Assembly: GCF_003611695.1 (NCBI RefSeq) | Contig: NZ_RAWE01000075.1 | Span: 1-39,445 of the forward strand | Origin: Corallococcus carmarthensis | GTDB taxonomy: Bacteria; Myxococcota; Myxococcia; Myxococcales; Myxococcaceae | Direction of reading: 5' to 3' | Length of the DNA: 39,445 bases | Shown: one piece after another, positions 1-7,179 of the stretch | Layout of the letters: each line of letters starts with the position of its first letter | Numbering within the stretch: position 1 is the stretch's first letter | Notes under the pieces: model-generated | What the model saw: only the letters and a program-made list of their open reading frames with translations | What the model was told of the DNA's origin: nothing | The model's database searches: none | Made by a program: the position numbers and the translations under genes

Positions 1-1121
1 GGCTCGGGGAGCTGGCGGGGCAGCTCCGGCGGCGTCGGCACGGGCGGCGGCTCGGCGACGCCGCTCCAGCGGCCCACCCTCGCGATGAACTCGCGCGGCA
101 GCTGCACCGGGCGGCCGGCCTCCACGAGCTCCGGCTCGAAGAGGTAGCCCATGAAGTGGCCCAGGTCGCTGGCGGACACGTCCGGCGCGGTGATGTGGAG
201 CTGCCGCGCCAGCGCCTCCGCGAAGGCCTGCGCGGTGGGGTAGCGCTGCTCCGGGCTGGTGGACATCGCGGTGAGCAGGATGCGCTCCAGCGCGGCCGGG
301 ATGCCCGGGGTCCACTCCCGGGGCCGGGGGAAGTCACCCTGGACGATCTTGCGCAGCACGTCCTGGAGCGAGCCTTCGAAGGGGCGGCGCCCGCAGATCA
401 TCTCGTAGAGGACCGTGCCCGCGGCGAACACGTCCGTGCGCGCGTCCAGCGCCTCGCCGCGCGCCTGCTCCGGCGCGAAGTAGACGTACTTGCCCTTCGC
501 CACGTCCGTGTTCGTGTCGCTGCGTCCGGCAAGCCGCGCCCGCGCGATGCCGAAGTCCACCAGCTTCACCTGCCCCTCGAAGGAGAGGAGCACGTTCTGC
601 GGGCTCACGTCCCGGTGGACGATGTGCAGCGGACGGCCGTTGTCGTCCAGCCGCGTGTGCGCGTACGCCAGCCCCCGCAGCATGTCGATGGCCACCAGCA
701 CCGCCAGCGGTGGCGGCAGCGCGGGCAGCCCCTTCTCCCGCGCCCGGCGCATCACGTTCGACAGCGGGTGGCCGTCCACCCACTCCATCGCGAGGAAGTA
801 CTCGCCCTCCACTTCCCCGAAGTCGAAGATCTGCGCGATGTTGCCGTGCGACAGCCCCAGCGCGATGCGTGCCTCGTTGATGAACATGGACACGAACGCG
901 CTGTCGTCCGCGTAGCCAGGGAGGATCTTCTTGATGACCACCGGCTTCGTGACACCCGCCACCGCCGTCATCCGCGCGCGGTAGATCTCCGCCATGCCGC
1001 CCGTCGCGATGCGCTCGAGCAGCTTGTACTTTCCGAATTGGAAGCCGGCGGAAGGCGGCGGCACGTTCGAATCGGCTCCGGTAGAGGGGAGTCCTTCGGA
1101 AAAACCGCGAGACGCTATCAT
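1..1121 (-). CDS. Serine/threonine protein kinase, C-terminus cut by window edge
   Basis: Hanks-type Ser/Thr kinase, read on the minus strand; about 373 residues lie in the window and the C-terminus runs off the left edge. Visible motifs, counted from the ATG at 1121: a Gly-rich loop of the myxobacterial form ATGGMAEIYRA (39-49), the ATP lysine in VVIKK (64), the alpha-C glutamate in NEARI (83), the catalytic loop HRDVSPQNV (169-177, Asp171 and Asn176), DFG (189-191) and APEQARGE in the activation segment. The domain ends near residue 310 and a Pro-rich stretch begins where the window cuts, so regulatory or sensor domains may lie outside. The ATG at 1121 overlaps the ATG of the divergent lipoprotein gene. 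A GTG at 1064, with GGAG upstream, is an alternative start that would remove 19 poorly conserved residues. The substrate is unknown. Confidence 0.93.
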   Translation of the reverse strand, partial: MIASRGFSEGLPSTGADSNVPPPSAGFQFGKYKLLERIATGGMAEIYRARMTAVAGVTKPVVIKKILPGYADDSAFVSMFINEARIALGLSHGNIAQIFDFGEVEGEYFLAMEWVDGHPLSNVMRRAREKGLPALPPPLAVLVAIDMLRGLAYAHTRLDDNGRPLHIVHRDVSPQNVLLSFEGQVKLVDFGIARARLAGRSDTNTDVAKGKYVYFAPEQARGEALDARTDVFAAGTVLYEMICGRRPFEGSLQDVLRKIVQGDFPRPREWTPGIPAALERILLTAMSTSPEQRYPTAQAFAEALARQLHITAPDVSASDLGHFMGYLFEPELVEAGRPVQLPREFIARVGRWSGVAEPPPVPTPPELPRQLPE

Positions 1122-2010
1122 GAGGCCATTCAGACGCTCAGGGTGGAATATTCCGCTGCGCTCGCCAGCCTGTTCCCGTAACCCTGCATTCTTCCTCCTG
1201 TTCGTGAGCTGCCTGTCGTTGGGCGGCTGCCGCGAGTCCACCCCTGTGGGACCGGCACCGGAGGTGTCCCCCGAGACCCCACTCCGCGTGGAGGCGGAGG
1301 CCCGTCCGCCGGCTGCCAGGGACGCGGGCACGTGGGCGGATGCGAACATCGCACCCGACTCCGCGCCCGCCTACGGAGAGCCCCTTCCGGACGACGTCCT
1401 CCGGCTGGAGCTTTCGGGAGACCGGGTGCGGCTGGGCACGGAGACCTTCCTTTCCGCCCGGCCACAGGACGCGGGCCGGCTCGCGGAGCGGGTGCGTGGC
1501 AGGGATGTGCTCATGGCGGTGGAGGACGCGGACACGTTTCTCGCACAGGTGTCTGACACGCTGGCGGTGCTCCGCGCGCAGGCGGCGGCGGTGTGGCTCC
1601 AGCATCCGGACGCGCCGGTGGCCTACCGGCTGGTGCTGCGCGACGAACAGGGCTTCCGCGCGTGGCTGGAGGAGGTGGCGCCCGGCAAGCTGCGCATCAT
1701 CCAGCGCGCGGATGGCTTCGAGCTGTCCACCAGCGTGGGCAAGCTGCCGGGGCCGGACCGCAACGGCCCCTCCGTGCCCGTGCGTGGCGGGCGCCAGGAC
1801 ATCGCGACGCTGCGGCGGGAGCTGGCCCGGTTGAAGGGGCGCTTCACCACGTCGGACGACCTGTGCCTTGTCCCTTCGTTCGGCACGGAGATGGTGCAGG
1901 TGGCGCGGGCGCTCGGCGGCACGTACGTCGCGCCGGAAGAGGGGCTCTTCGACACGCTCTGCCTCGTGTACCCCACGCCCCGGCCCGCGCCGGACGCGGG
2001 TTCCCGGTAA
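1120..2010 (+). CDS. Predicted lipoprotein of unknown function
   Basis: A 296-residue protein with an N-terminal lipoprotein signal: Arg-rich n-region, hydrophobic stretch FFLLFVSCLSLGGC, and lipobox LGGC with Cys37 as the lipidation site. The next ~60 residues are Pro/Ala/Glu-rich and look like a flexible linker. The rest (about 95-290) is a mixed soluble domain with no family I recognise. It includes DTLAVLRAQAAAVWLQHPDAP, which recalls biopolymer-transport (ExbD-like) periplasmic domains only weakly. The frame is open upstream to 994, but the ATG at 1120 puts the signal sequence at the N-terminus, so I chose it. That start overlaps the divergent kinase start by two bases, so each gene's promoter would lie inside the other gene unless one start is further in. 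Function not assigned. Confidence 0.75.
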   Translation: MRPFRRSGWNIPLRSPACSRNPAFFLLFVSCLSLGGCRESTPVGPAPEVSPETPLRVEAEARPPAARDAGTWADANIAPDSAPAYGEPLPDDVLRLELSGDRVRLGTETFLSARPQDAGRLAERVRGRDVLMAVEDADTFLAQVSDTLAVLRAQAAAVWLQHPDAPVAYRLVLRDEQGFRAWLEEVAPGKLRIIQRADGFELSTSVGKLPGPDRNGPSVPVRGGRQDIATLRRELARLKGRFTTSDDLCLVPSFGTEMVQVARALGGTYVAPEEGLFDTLCLVYPTPRPAPDAGSR

Positions 2011-2074
2011 TCAGGGACCCCGAACCCTCCCGCCCTCCGGCCGGGCACGCACGTGGGGTGGAGTCCGCATCGCA

Positions 2075-2103
2075 TTGAGGTGGTGGGCTCGCGCCGCTAC
2101 TAC
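2075..2103 (+). promoter_or_regulatory. Candidate sigma-70-type promoter before the acyl-CoA dehydrogenase gene
   Basis: TTGAGG (2075-2080), a 17-bp spacer, then TACTAC (2098-2103). The -35 box matches consensus at 4 of 6 and the -10 at 3 of 6. It lies in the only gap (2011-2189) upstream of the dehydrogenase gene and would give a leader of about 80 nt. It is a pattern match only. Confidence 0.3.
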
Positions 2104-2189
2104 CCCTGTCGGTCCGCGCGCCCTAATGTGCCGCGCGCCTTTTCCCCTGAAGGCTTCGGAGGGCAGTGCTCCCTCCCCGGAGGTCGTCG

Positions 2190-3998
2190 ATGGTCGCCGT
2201 AACCGAGCCCGCTTCCCGTCCCCAGGATGTACTCGCTGGGGGGACGTTCCTCTTCCAGGAGGTGGGCTCCACCCGCATCCTCACCCCGGAAGGGTTCTCC
2301 GAGGAGCAGCGGCTCTTCTTCAAGACGGCGCTCCAGTTCTGCCGTGAGCAGGTGCTGCCCCAGGCCGCGCGCATCGAGGGCAAGGACAACGCGCTCTTGC
2401 GTGACCTGCTGCGCCGCGCGGGCGAGCTGGGCCTGTTGAGCGTGGACATCGCGGAGACCTACGGCGGCACGGGCCTGGACAAGACGACGTCGCTGCTGCT
2501 CGCGGAGGCCATGAGCCTCCTGGGCTCCTGGTCGGTGACGTCCAGCGCGCACACCGGCATCGGGTCGCTGCCCATCGTGTGGTTCGGCAACGAGGCGCAG
2601 AAGGCGAAGTACCTGCCCAAGCTCGCCACGGGGGAATGGGTGGCGGCGTACGCGCTGACGGAGCAGGGCAGCGGCAGCGACGCGCGCGGGGCGAAGACGA
2701 AGGCGGTGAAGTCCCAGGACGGCAAGCACTACGTGCTCAACGGCTCCAAGCTCTACATCACCAACGCGGCCTTCGCGGACGTGTTCGTCGTCTTCGCGCA
2801 GGTGGACGGTGACAAGTTCACCGGCTTCATCGTGGAGAAGGACACCCCGGGCCTCACCGTGGGCCCGGAGGAGCACAAGATGGGCATCCGCGGTTCGTCC
2901 ACGTGTCCGCTCTACTTCGAGGACGCGCTGGTGCCCGTGGAGAATCTGCTGGGCGAGCTGGGCAAGGGCCACCGCATCGCCTTCAACATCCTCAACTACG
3001 GCCGGCTGAAGCTGGGCGCGGGCGTCATCGGCAGCATGAAGCTGCAGCTGCAGAGCGCGCTCAAGTTCGCGCAGGAGCGCAAGCAGTTCAAGGCGCCCAT
3101 CGCCACGTTCCCGCTCATCCGCGAGAAGCTCGCGCGCATGGCCACGCTCGTCTACGCGGTGGAGAGCATGACGTACCGCACGGCGGGGCTGGTGGACGGG
3201 CGGCTCGCGGCGAAGGAGCGCTCGGACACGGACTACGACGCGCACGTCATCGCCGCGATGGAGGAGTTCGCCACCGAGGCCTCCATCATGAAGGTCTTCG
3301 GCTCGGAGGCCCTGGGCTTCCTGGTGGACGACGCGGTGCAGGTGCACGGCGGCGCCGGCTACATCGAGGAGTACCCGGTGGAGCGCGCCTACCGCGACGC
3401 GCGCATCAACCGCATCTTCGAAGGCACCAACGAAATCAACCGCATGCTGATCACGGGCATCCTGCTCAAGCGCGCCGTGAAGGGCGACCTGCCGCTGTTC
3501 GCGCAGGCGCGCTCCGTGGCGGAGGAGCTGAGCCGGGGCGAGCGTCCCCGCGCGGGCCGCCAGGACGCGCTGGCCCACGAGGAGATCGCCGCCGAGTGCG
3601 CCAAGCACCTGGCCATCCACGGCATGCGCCTGGCCGCGGAGGCGTTCGGCACGGAGCTGGACAAGCACCAGGAGGTCATGGCCGCGCTGGCGGACGTGGT
3701 GATGGACGCGTACGCGCTGGACTCCATGGTGACGCGCACCCGGCAGGCCGCCACCAGCGGCGTGCTGGACCCCGTGCGCGTGGCGCTGGTGCGGCTGTAC
3801 GCGATGGAGTCCACCGCGCGCGCCTTCGAGCGCACCCGCCGCGCCCTCTGCGCCACGCTCAAGGGCGACGCGCTCACGCTGGAGTTGAAGCGCCTGGCCG
3901 CGCTGGACGCCTTCACTCCGTACGACCCGGCGGAGCTGCGCGAGACGGTGGTCGCGGGCCTGGAAGAGGCCGGCGGCTACCCGTACAACCCGCTGTAA
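2190..3998 (+). CDS. Acyl-CoA dehydrogenase, long form (~600 residues)
   Basis: FAD-dependent alpha,beta-dehydrogenation of an acyl-CoA, the first step of a fatty-acid or branched-chain beta-oxidation cycle. It is 602 residues, longer than the ~380 of short and medium chain enzymes and like the very-long-chain/ACAD9 architecture with an extra C-terminal helical domain. The N-terminal helical domain covers about 20-140, the middle beta domain contains TEQGSGSDA and MGIRGSSTCPLYF, and the third domain has VQVHGGAGYIEEYPVER and RIFEGTNEINR. Glu411 in FEGT is at the usual catalytic-base position. The start at 2190 is chosen because GGAGG lies 7-8 bases upstream; an in-frame ATG at 2166 lacks this. 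It converges on the PilZ gene. The substrate chain length cannot be read from the sequence. Confidence 0.93.
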   Translation: MVAVTEPASRPQDVLAGGTFLFQEVGSTRILTPEGFSEEQRLFFKTALQFCREQVLPQAARIEGKDNALLRDLLRRAGELGLLSVDIAETYGGTGLDKTTSLLLAEAMSLLGSWSVTSSAHTGIGSLPIVWFGNEAQKAKYLPKLATGEWVAAYALTEQGSGSDARGAKTKAVKSQDGKHYVLNGSKLYITNAAFADVFVVFAQVDGDKFTGFIVEKDTPGLTVGPEEHKMGIRGSSTCPLYFEDALVPVENLLGELGKGHRIAFNILNYGRLKLGAGVIGSMKLQLQSALKFAQERKQFKAPIATFPLIREKLARMATLVYAVESMTYRTAGLVDGRLAAKERSDTDYDAHVIAAMEEFATEASIMKVFGSEALGFLVDDAVQVHGGAGYIEEYPVERAYRDARINRIFEGTNEINRMLITGILLKRAVKGDLPLFAQARSVAEELSRGERPRAGRQDALAHEEIAAECAKHLAIHGMRLAAEAFGTELDKHQEVMAALADVVMDAYALDSMVTRTRQAATSGVLDPVRVALVRLYAMESTARAFERTRRALCATLKGDALTLELKRLAALDAFTPYDPAELRETVVAGLEEAGGYPYNPL

Positions 3999-4010
3999 CC
4001 GGTTGAAGCG

Positions 4011-4045
4011 CGCGGGTGCCCTGCCCGTACGTCAGGGCATCCGCG
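4011..4045. terminator. Candidate bidirectional hairpin between convergent genes
   Basis: CGCGGGTGCCCTG (4011-4023) can pair with CAGGGCATCCGCG (4033-4045) over 13 bp with one G-T wobble, around a 9-base loop. It sits between the stop of the acyl-CoA dehydrogenase gene (3998) and the convergent PilZ gene and runs over the last PilZ codons. No T-tract follows on either side, so intrinsic termination is uncertain. Confidence 0.4.
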
Positions 4046-4742
4046 ACACGGCATCCAGACCGAAGCTGACCCGGGCCCGCCAGGGCGCGGGCGGCAGGTG
4101 CTCCAGCACCATCAGGGCCTCCAGCCGCTGGAGCATGTCCGGCCGCAGCCGGCCGAACGTCGCGCCGAAGCCCGGCGTCACCGCCTGCGCCACACCCTTG
4201 CGCGGCACCGACGACGTCCACGCCACCTCGCCGTGGAGCAGGAGCGGGCCCTCCTGCATGTCCATCTCCATGAGGAAGGGCGTGCCCACCTGCACCTCGC
4301 GGGGCAGGGCGGGGGCCTCCACCTCCAGGCCCACGCCGCCGCGGGAGATGTCGCGCACGAAGAAGGACGGGGCCTTGGGGTCGCCTTCCTGGGCGCGCAG
4401 GTGCAGCGGGATGCGCGGGAAGCGGCGCAGGCCGTTCTGCTCCTCCTGGGCGAAGATGTGCTGGAGCACCGCGTCCAGCGGGCTGCGATCCTCCGCGCGG
4501 TCGTAGCGCACGGTGAGCAGGAAGCGCTCGCCGGGGCGGGGCTCCACCCGGATGACCTCGCCCAGCACCTCCACCGGACGCGGCATGCCACCCGCGTGCA
4601 GCTCGAAGGTGAACCGGGTGCCCAGCGGCAGGGCCTTGCGCGTCTCCAGGGTGACGCCGCCCTGACCCACGCTGCGGGTGTACTCACCGACCAGCGACTG
4701 CGGGGTCTTGTAGGCCACCTTCAGTCGAACGTTCGTGCTCAC
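4032..4742 (-). CDS. PilZ-type domain protein (two PilZ-like halves)
   Basis: A 236-residue cytoplasmic protein with two PilZ-like beta-barrel halves and no membrane segment. The C-terminal half has the two signatures of c-di-GMP binding: RxxxR (Arg106 to Arg110, in RRFPR) and DxSxxG (Asp131, Ser133, Gly136 in RDISRGG). The N-terminal half (about 1-95) resembles the Myxococcus-expanded PilZ paralogue family: it keeps the fold-type pattern EYTRSVGQGGVTLE but not the arginine motif, so it may only be structural. PilZ proteins transmit c-di-GMP levels to motility, polysaccharide or development outputs; the target here is unknown. It starts with GTG at 4742 and is divergent from mraZ across a 238-bp gap. 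The C-terminal codons overlap a hairpin. Confidence 0.85.
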   Translation of the reverse strand: MSTNVRLKVAYKTPQSLVGEYTRSVGQGGVTLETRKALPLGTRFTFELHAGGMPRPVEVLGEVIRVEPRPGERFLLTVRYDRAEDRSPLDAVLQHIFAQEEQNGLRRFPRIPLHLRAQEGDPKAPSFFVRDISRGGVGLEVEAPALPREVQVGTPFLMEMDMQEGPLLLHGEVAWTSSVPRKGVAQAVTPGFGATFGRLRPDMLQRLEALMVLEHLPPAPWRARVSFGLDAVSRMP

Positions 4743-4873
4743 GCGCCCGGCACTCTCAGCCTGGGAGCGGAAAAACTCAAGTTTACCCCACCCCCGAAGG
4801 TAGGCCGTCCGGCACGTGCCCCAGCGGATGTCCGCCGGCGGGCGCGCGGTGTTCCAGCCTGTTGCGCGGTTTC

Positions 4874-4902
4874 TTGACCCCCCTGGGGGGGGCGCGTATG
4901 TA
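4874..4902 (+). promoter_or_regulatory. Candidate promoter of the dcw cluster
   Basis: TTGACC (4874-4879, 5 of 6 to the sigma-70 -35 box), exactly 17 bp, then TATGTA (4897-4902). It lies 80-110 bp upstream of the mraZ start, where the main mra promoter sits in other bacteria, and would give a leader of about 70 nt that carries possible MraZ boxes. Confidence 0.5.
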
Positions 4903-4926
4903 TGCCGGCCGCAGAGGGGTAAGAAG

Positions 4927-4941
4927 TGGGAAGGAGTGGTG
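4927..4941 (+). promoter_or_regulatory. Possible degenerate MraZ-binding boxes
   Basis: TGGGA at 4927 and TGGTG at 4937 are spaced 10 bp apart, the periodicity of the TGGGN repeats to which MraZ binds in the leader of its own operon. A third box in phase (4947) is not present, and another TGGG at 4955 is out of phase. Placement just downstream of the candidate promoter supports autoregulation; the sequence match is partial. Confidence 0.3.
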
Positions 4942-4980
4942 GTCCGTCCCGTGCTGGGCTGAAAAGGTGGATCGTCCCGC

Positions 4981-5433
4981 GTGTTCCGAGGCGTCTATGA
5001 GCACCAGATCGACGCGAAGGGGCGCACCAGCCTCCCGGCCAAGCTGCGGGAGACGTTGGTGGGCGCCTACGACGAGCGGCTCATCGTCACCACGGCCCTG
5101 GACCCCTGCCTCCACGCCTATCCGGTGCGGGAGTGGGAGGCGTTGGAGACCGCGCTCGCCCGGCGCAACCCCATGGAGCCGGGGGTCAAGACGTTGATGC
5201 GGCTGTACGTGGCCAGCGCGCAGGAGTGCCCGCTGGACAAGCTGGGCCGGTTGCTCATCCCGCCGTCACTCAGGGCGTACGCGAAGCTGGAGAAGGACGT
5301 GGTGTGGGCGGGGATGGTGAAGGTGATTGAGCTTTGGAGTCTGGACGGCTGGGCGAAGGCGCAGGAGGACGCGCGCCAGGAAGCCACCTCCCCGGACGTG
5401 TTGCGGGTGCTGGGCGAGCTGCGCCAGCCGTAG
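4981..5433 (+). CDS. mraZ: Transcriptional regulator MraZ
   Basis: First gene of the dcw cluster. MraZ is a DNA-binding protein of the AbrB/SpoVT fold that represses its own operon in characterised bacteria. The 150-residue product has the two expected swapped-hairpin repeats, each with a DxxGR core: [16 protein letters not shown] (about 8-23) and [16 protein letters not shown] (about 83-98). The start is GTG at 4981, giving the typical MFRGVYEHxID N-terminus, with AAGGTGG about 10 bases upstream. The length is typical of the family. The stop is 36 bp before the STAS gene, so both are probably in one transcript. Confidence 0.95.
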   Translation: MFRGVYEHQIDAKGRTSLPAKLRETLVGAYDERLIVTTALDPCLHAYPVREWEALETALARRNPMEPGVKTLMRLYVASAQECPLDKLGRLLIPPSLRAYAKLEKDVVWAGMVKVIELWSLDGWAKAQEDARQEATSPDVLRVLGELRQP

Positions 5434-5469
5434 CCAGGAAGTCGACAGCCTCAAGTTCGCAGGAGAAGG

Positions 5470-5865
5470 GTGGGTACGCGCATGGACCAGGTGCAGGAGG
5501 TTCGTCGGAACAGGGCGGTGGTGGCGTCGTCCGAGCGCGTGGAGACGCTGATGCTGGAGGGCGAGCTGGAGGAGGCGGACCTGCTCAAGCTGTGTGAAGA
5601 CCTGATGCACCGGCTGCACCGGGGCACGCGCCAGGTCGTCCTGGACTTCGCGGACGTGTCGCACCTGAACTACCGCGGCGTGCGGCCGCTGATGGCCCGC
5701 ACGGACGCGTTCCGCCGCTCCGGTGGTGACGTGAAGCTGTCCGGGCTGTCGCCGTACCTGGCCGCCATCTTCCGCGCGGCCGGCGCCCATGACGCCTTCG
5801 AGCTGTACCCGCACATGAACGATGCCCGGGCCGCCTTCCAGCTCGCGCGCGCTCCCTTCGTCTGA
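5470..5865 (+). CDS. STAS-domain protein (anti-sigma-factor-antagonist-like)
   Basis: A 131-residue single STAS domain: an N-terminal beta strand pair ([18 protein letters not shown]), the central strand-helix element [20 protein letters not shown], and a C-terminal strand-helix ([19 protein letters not shown]). In SpoIIAA-type antagonists the central loop is DSSG with a phosphorylatable serine. Here that position reads NYRG, so control by a SpoIIAB-like kinase at this site is unlikely. It sits between mraZ and rsmH, a place usually free of other genes, and is transcribed with them. The GTG at 5470 has AGGAG four bases upstream; the ATG at 5482 is an alternative giving 127 residues. The partner is unknown; a link to division or envelope stress is inference from position only. 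Confidence 0.85.
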   Translation: MGTRMDQVQEVRRNRAVVASSERVETLMLEGELEEADLLKLCEDLMHRLHRGTRQVVLDFADVSHLNYRGVRPLMARTDAFRRSGGDVKLSGLSPYLAAIFRAAGAHDAFELYPHMNDARAAFQLARAPFV

Positions 5866-5884
5866 CACCGCACCGGGGCCTTCC

Positions 5885-6790
5885 TTGGACTTCCAGCACC
5901 AGACCGTCCTGCTCCACGAGACGGTGGAGTTGCTGAACCCAGCGGAGGGCAAGGTGATCCTCGACGGCACGCTCGGCGGCGGTGGCCACACCCAGGCGCT
6001 GCTCGCCCGGGGCGCCACGGTGGTGGGCGTGGACCGGGACCCCGTGGCGCTGGCGGCGGCCACCGCTCGCATGGGTGGCAACGCGCGCTTCCAGGCCCGG
6101 CAGGGCAACTTCGCGGACCTGCCTCGCGTGGCGCACGACCTCCTGCCCGTGGACGGCGTGCTGGTGGACCTGGGCGTGTCCTCGCCCCAGCTGGACGTGG
6201 CCGAGCGCGGCTTCTCCTTCATGAAGGACGGCCCGCTGGACATGCGCATGGGTGACACCGGCATGACCGCCGCGGAGCTCATCGCCGAAACGGACGAGCG
6301 CGACCTGGCGAAGCTGTTGAAGGACTACGGCGAAGAGCCCTTCGCGCGCCCCATTGCCCGGGAGCTGAAGAAGGCGCTGCCCCAGCGCACGCTGGAGGCC
6401 GCGGAGGTGGTGAAGCGCGCCGTGCCTCGCAAGGCGTGGCCGGACCGCATCCACGTGGCCACCCGCACGTTCCAGGCGCTGCGCATGGCGGTGAACGGCG
6501 AGCTGGAGGCGCTGGACGCGCTGCTCGCCGCGCTGCCCTCGCTGCTGAAGGTGGGCGGCCGCGCCGCGGTCATCTCCTTCCACTCGCTGGAGGACCGGAA
6601 GGTGAAGGAAGCCTTCCGCGCCCTGGTGGGCGGGTGCACCTGTCCGCCGGGCTTCCCGGTGTGCGTGTGCAACAGCCAGGGTGACTTCGCCCTCGTGTCC
6701 AAGAAGGCCGTCGCGGCTTCCGAAGCGGAAGTCGAGGCCAACCCCCGGTCTCGCAGCGCGCACCTGCGCGCGGTGGAGAAAATCCGATGA
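5885..6790 (+). CDS. rsmH: 16S rRNA m4C1402 methyltransferase RsmH (MraW)
   Basis: S-adenosylmethionine-dependent methyltransferase for N4 of C1402 in 16S rRNA, conserved second gene of dcw clusters. Visible: the N-terminus [13 protein letters not shown], the SAM-binding loop [30 protein letters not shown], the helical insert with [13 protein letters not shown], and the C-terminal [16 protein letters not shown] with a nearby cluster of cysteines. I chose the TTG at 5885 because it begins directly at the conserved [12 protein letters not shown] and lies after the STAS stop; it gives 301 residues. An ATG at 5822 would overlap the STAS gene by 44 nt and add 21 low-complexity residues. The stop overlaps the ftsL start as ATGA. 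Confidence 0.94.
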   Translation: MDFQHQTVLLHETVELLNPAEGKVILDGTLGGGGHTQALLARGATVVGVDRDPVALAAATARMGGNARFQARQGNFADLPRVAHDLLPVDGVLVDLGVSSPQLDVAERGFSFMKDGPLDMRMGDTGMTAAELIAETDERDLAKLLKDYGEEPFARPIARELKKALPQRTLEAAEVVKRAVPRKAWPDRIHVATRTFQALRMAVNGELEALDALLAALPSLLKVGGRAAVISFHSLEDRKVKEAFRALVGGCTCPPGFPVCVCNSQGDFALVSKKAVAASEAEVEANPRSRSAHLRAVEKIR

Positions 6791-7179
6791 GCAAGGCCCT
6801 CTCGCGTCCCTCCGTGTCCGTGGCCGGCGTGCTGATGCACCTGCTGCCCGCCGTCATGCTCTTCGCCCTGTTCGCGGGCGTGGGCATCCTCCACGTCACC
6901 AGCCGCGTGCTGGTGGTGGACATGGGCTACCGCCTGTCCAACGCGGAGGGCGAAAGCCGCTCGCTCACCCGGGAGAACGACCGGCTCAAGCTGGAGCTGG
7001 CCACGCTCAAGGCCCCGGGCCGCCTGGAGCGCGTGGCGCGCGAGCAGCTGGGCATGGCCATGCCCAAGGGCGGCGCGGTGGTGTCCCTGGCGGACGAGCG
7101 CGTGAAGGGCTCGGGCACCGCGCAGGCCCGCTCGGCGGCGCCCGCCGTCCGCGTGGCGGAGCGGGGGACCCAGCGGTGA
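6787..7179 (+). CDS. ftsL: Cell division protein FtsL
   Basis: A small bitopic membrane protein of the divisome. It has 130 residues: a short cytoplasmic N-terminus, one membrane span (about 15-38, [19 protein letters not shown]), then a coiled-coil stretch with heptad-like leucines (about 48-80, [19 protein letters not shown]) and the FtsL-type [15 protein letters not shown]. The C-terminal 35 residues are Ala/Arg-rich and variable. Sequence identity in FtsL is low across phyla, so the call rests on topology, the coiled coil and position between rsmH and the septal transpeptidase gene. It overlaps both neighbours by 4 nt or fewer, suggesting translational coupling. GGTGGAG precedes the ATG. 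Confidence 0.88.
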   Translation: MSKALSRPSVSVAGVLMHLLPAVMLFALFAGVGILHVTSRVLVVDMGYRLSNAEGESRSLTRENDRLKLELATLKAPGRLERVAREQLGMAMPKGGAVVSLADERVKGSGTAQARSAAPAVRVAERGTQR

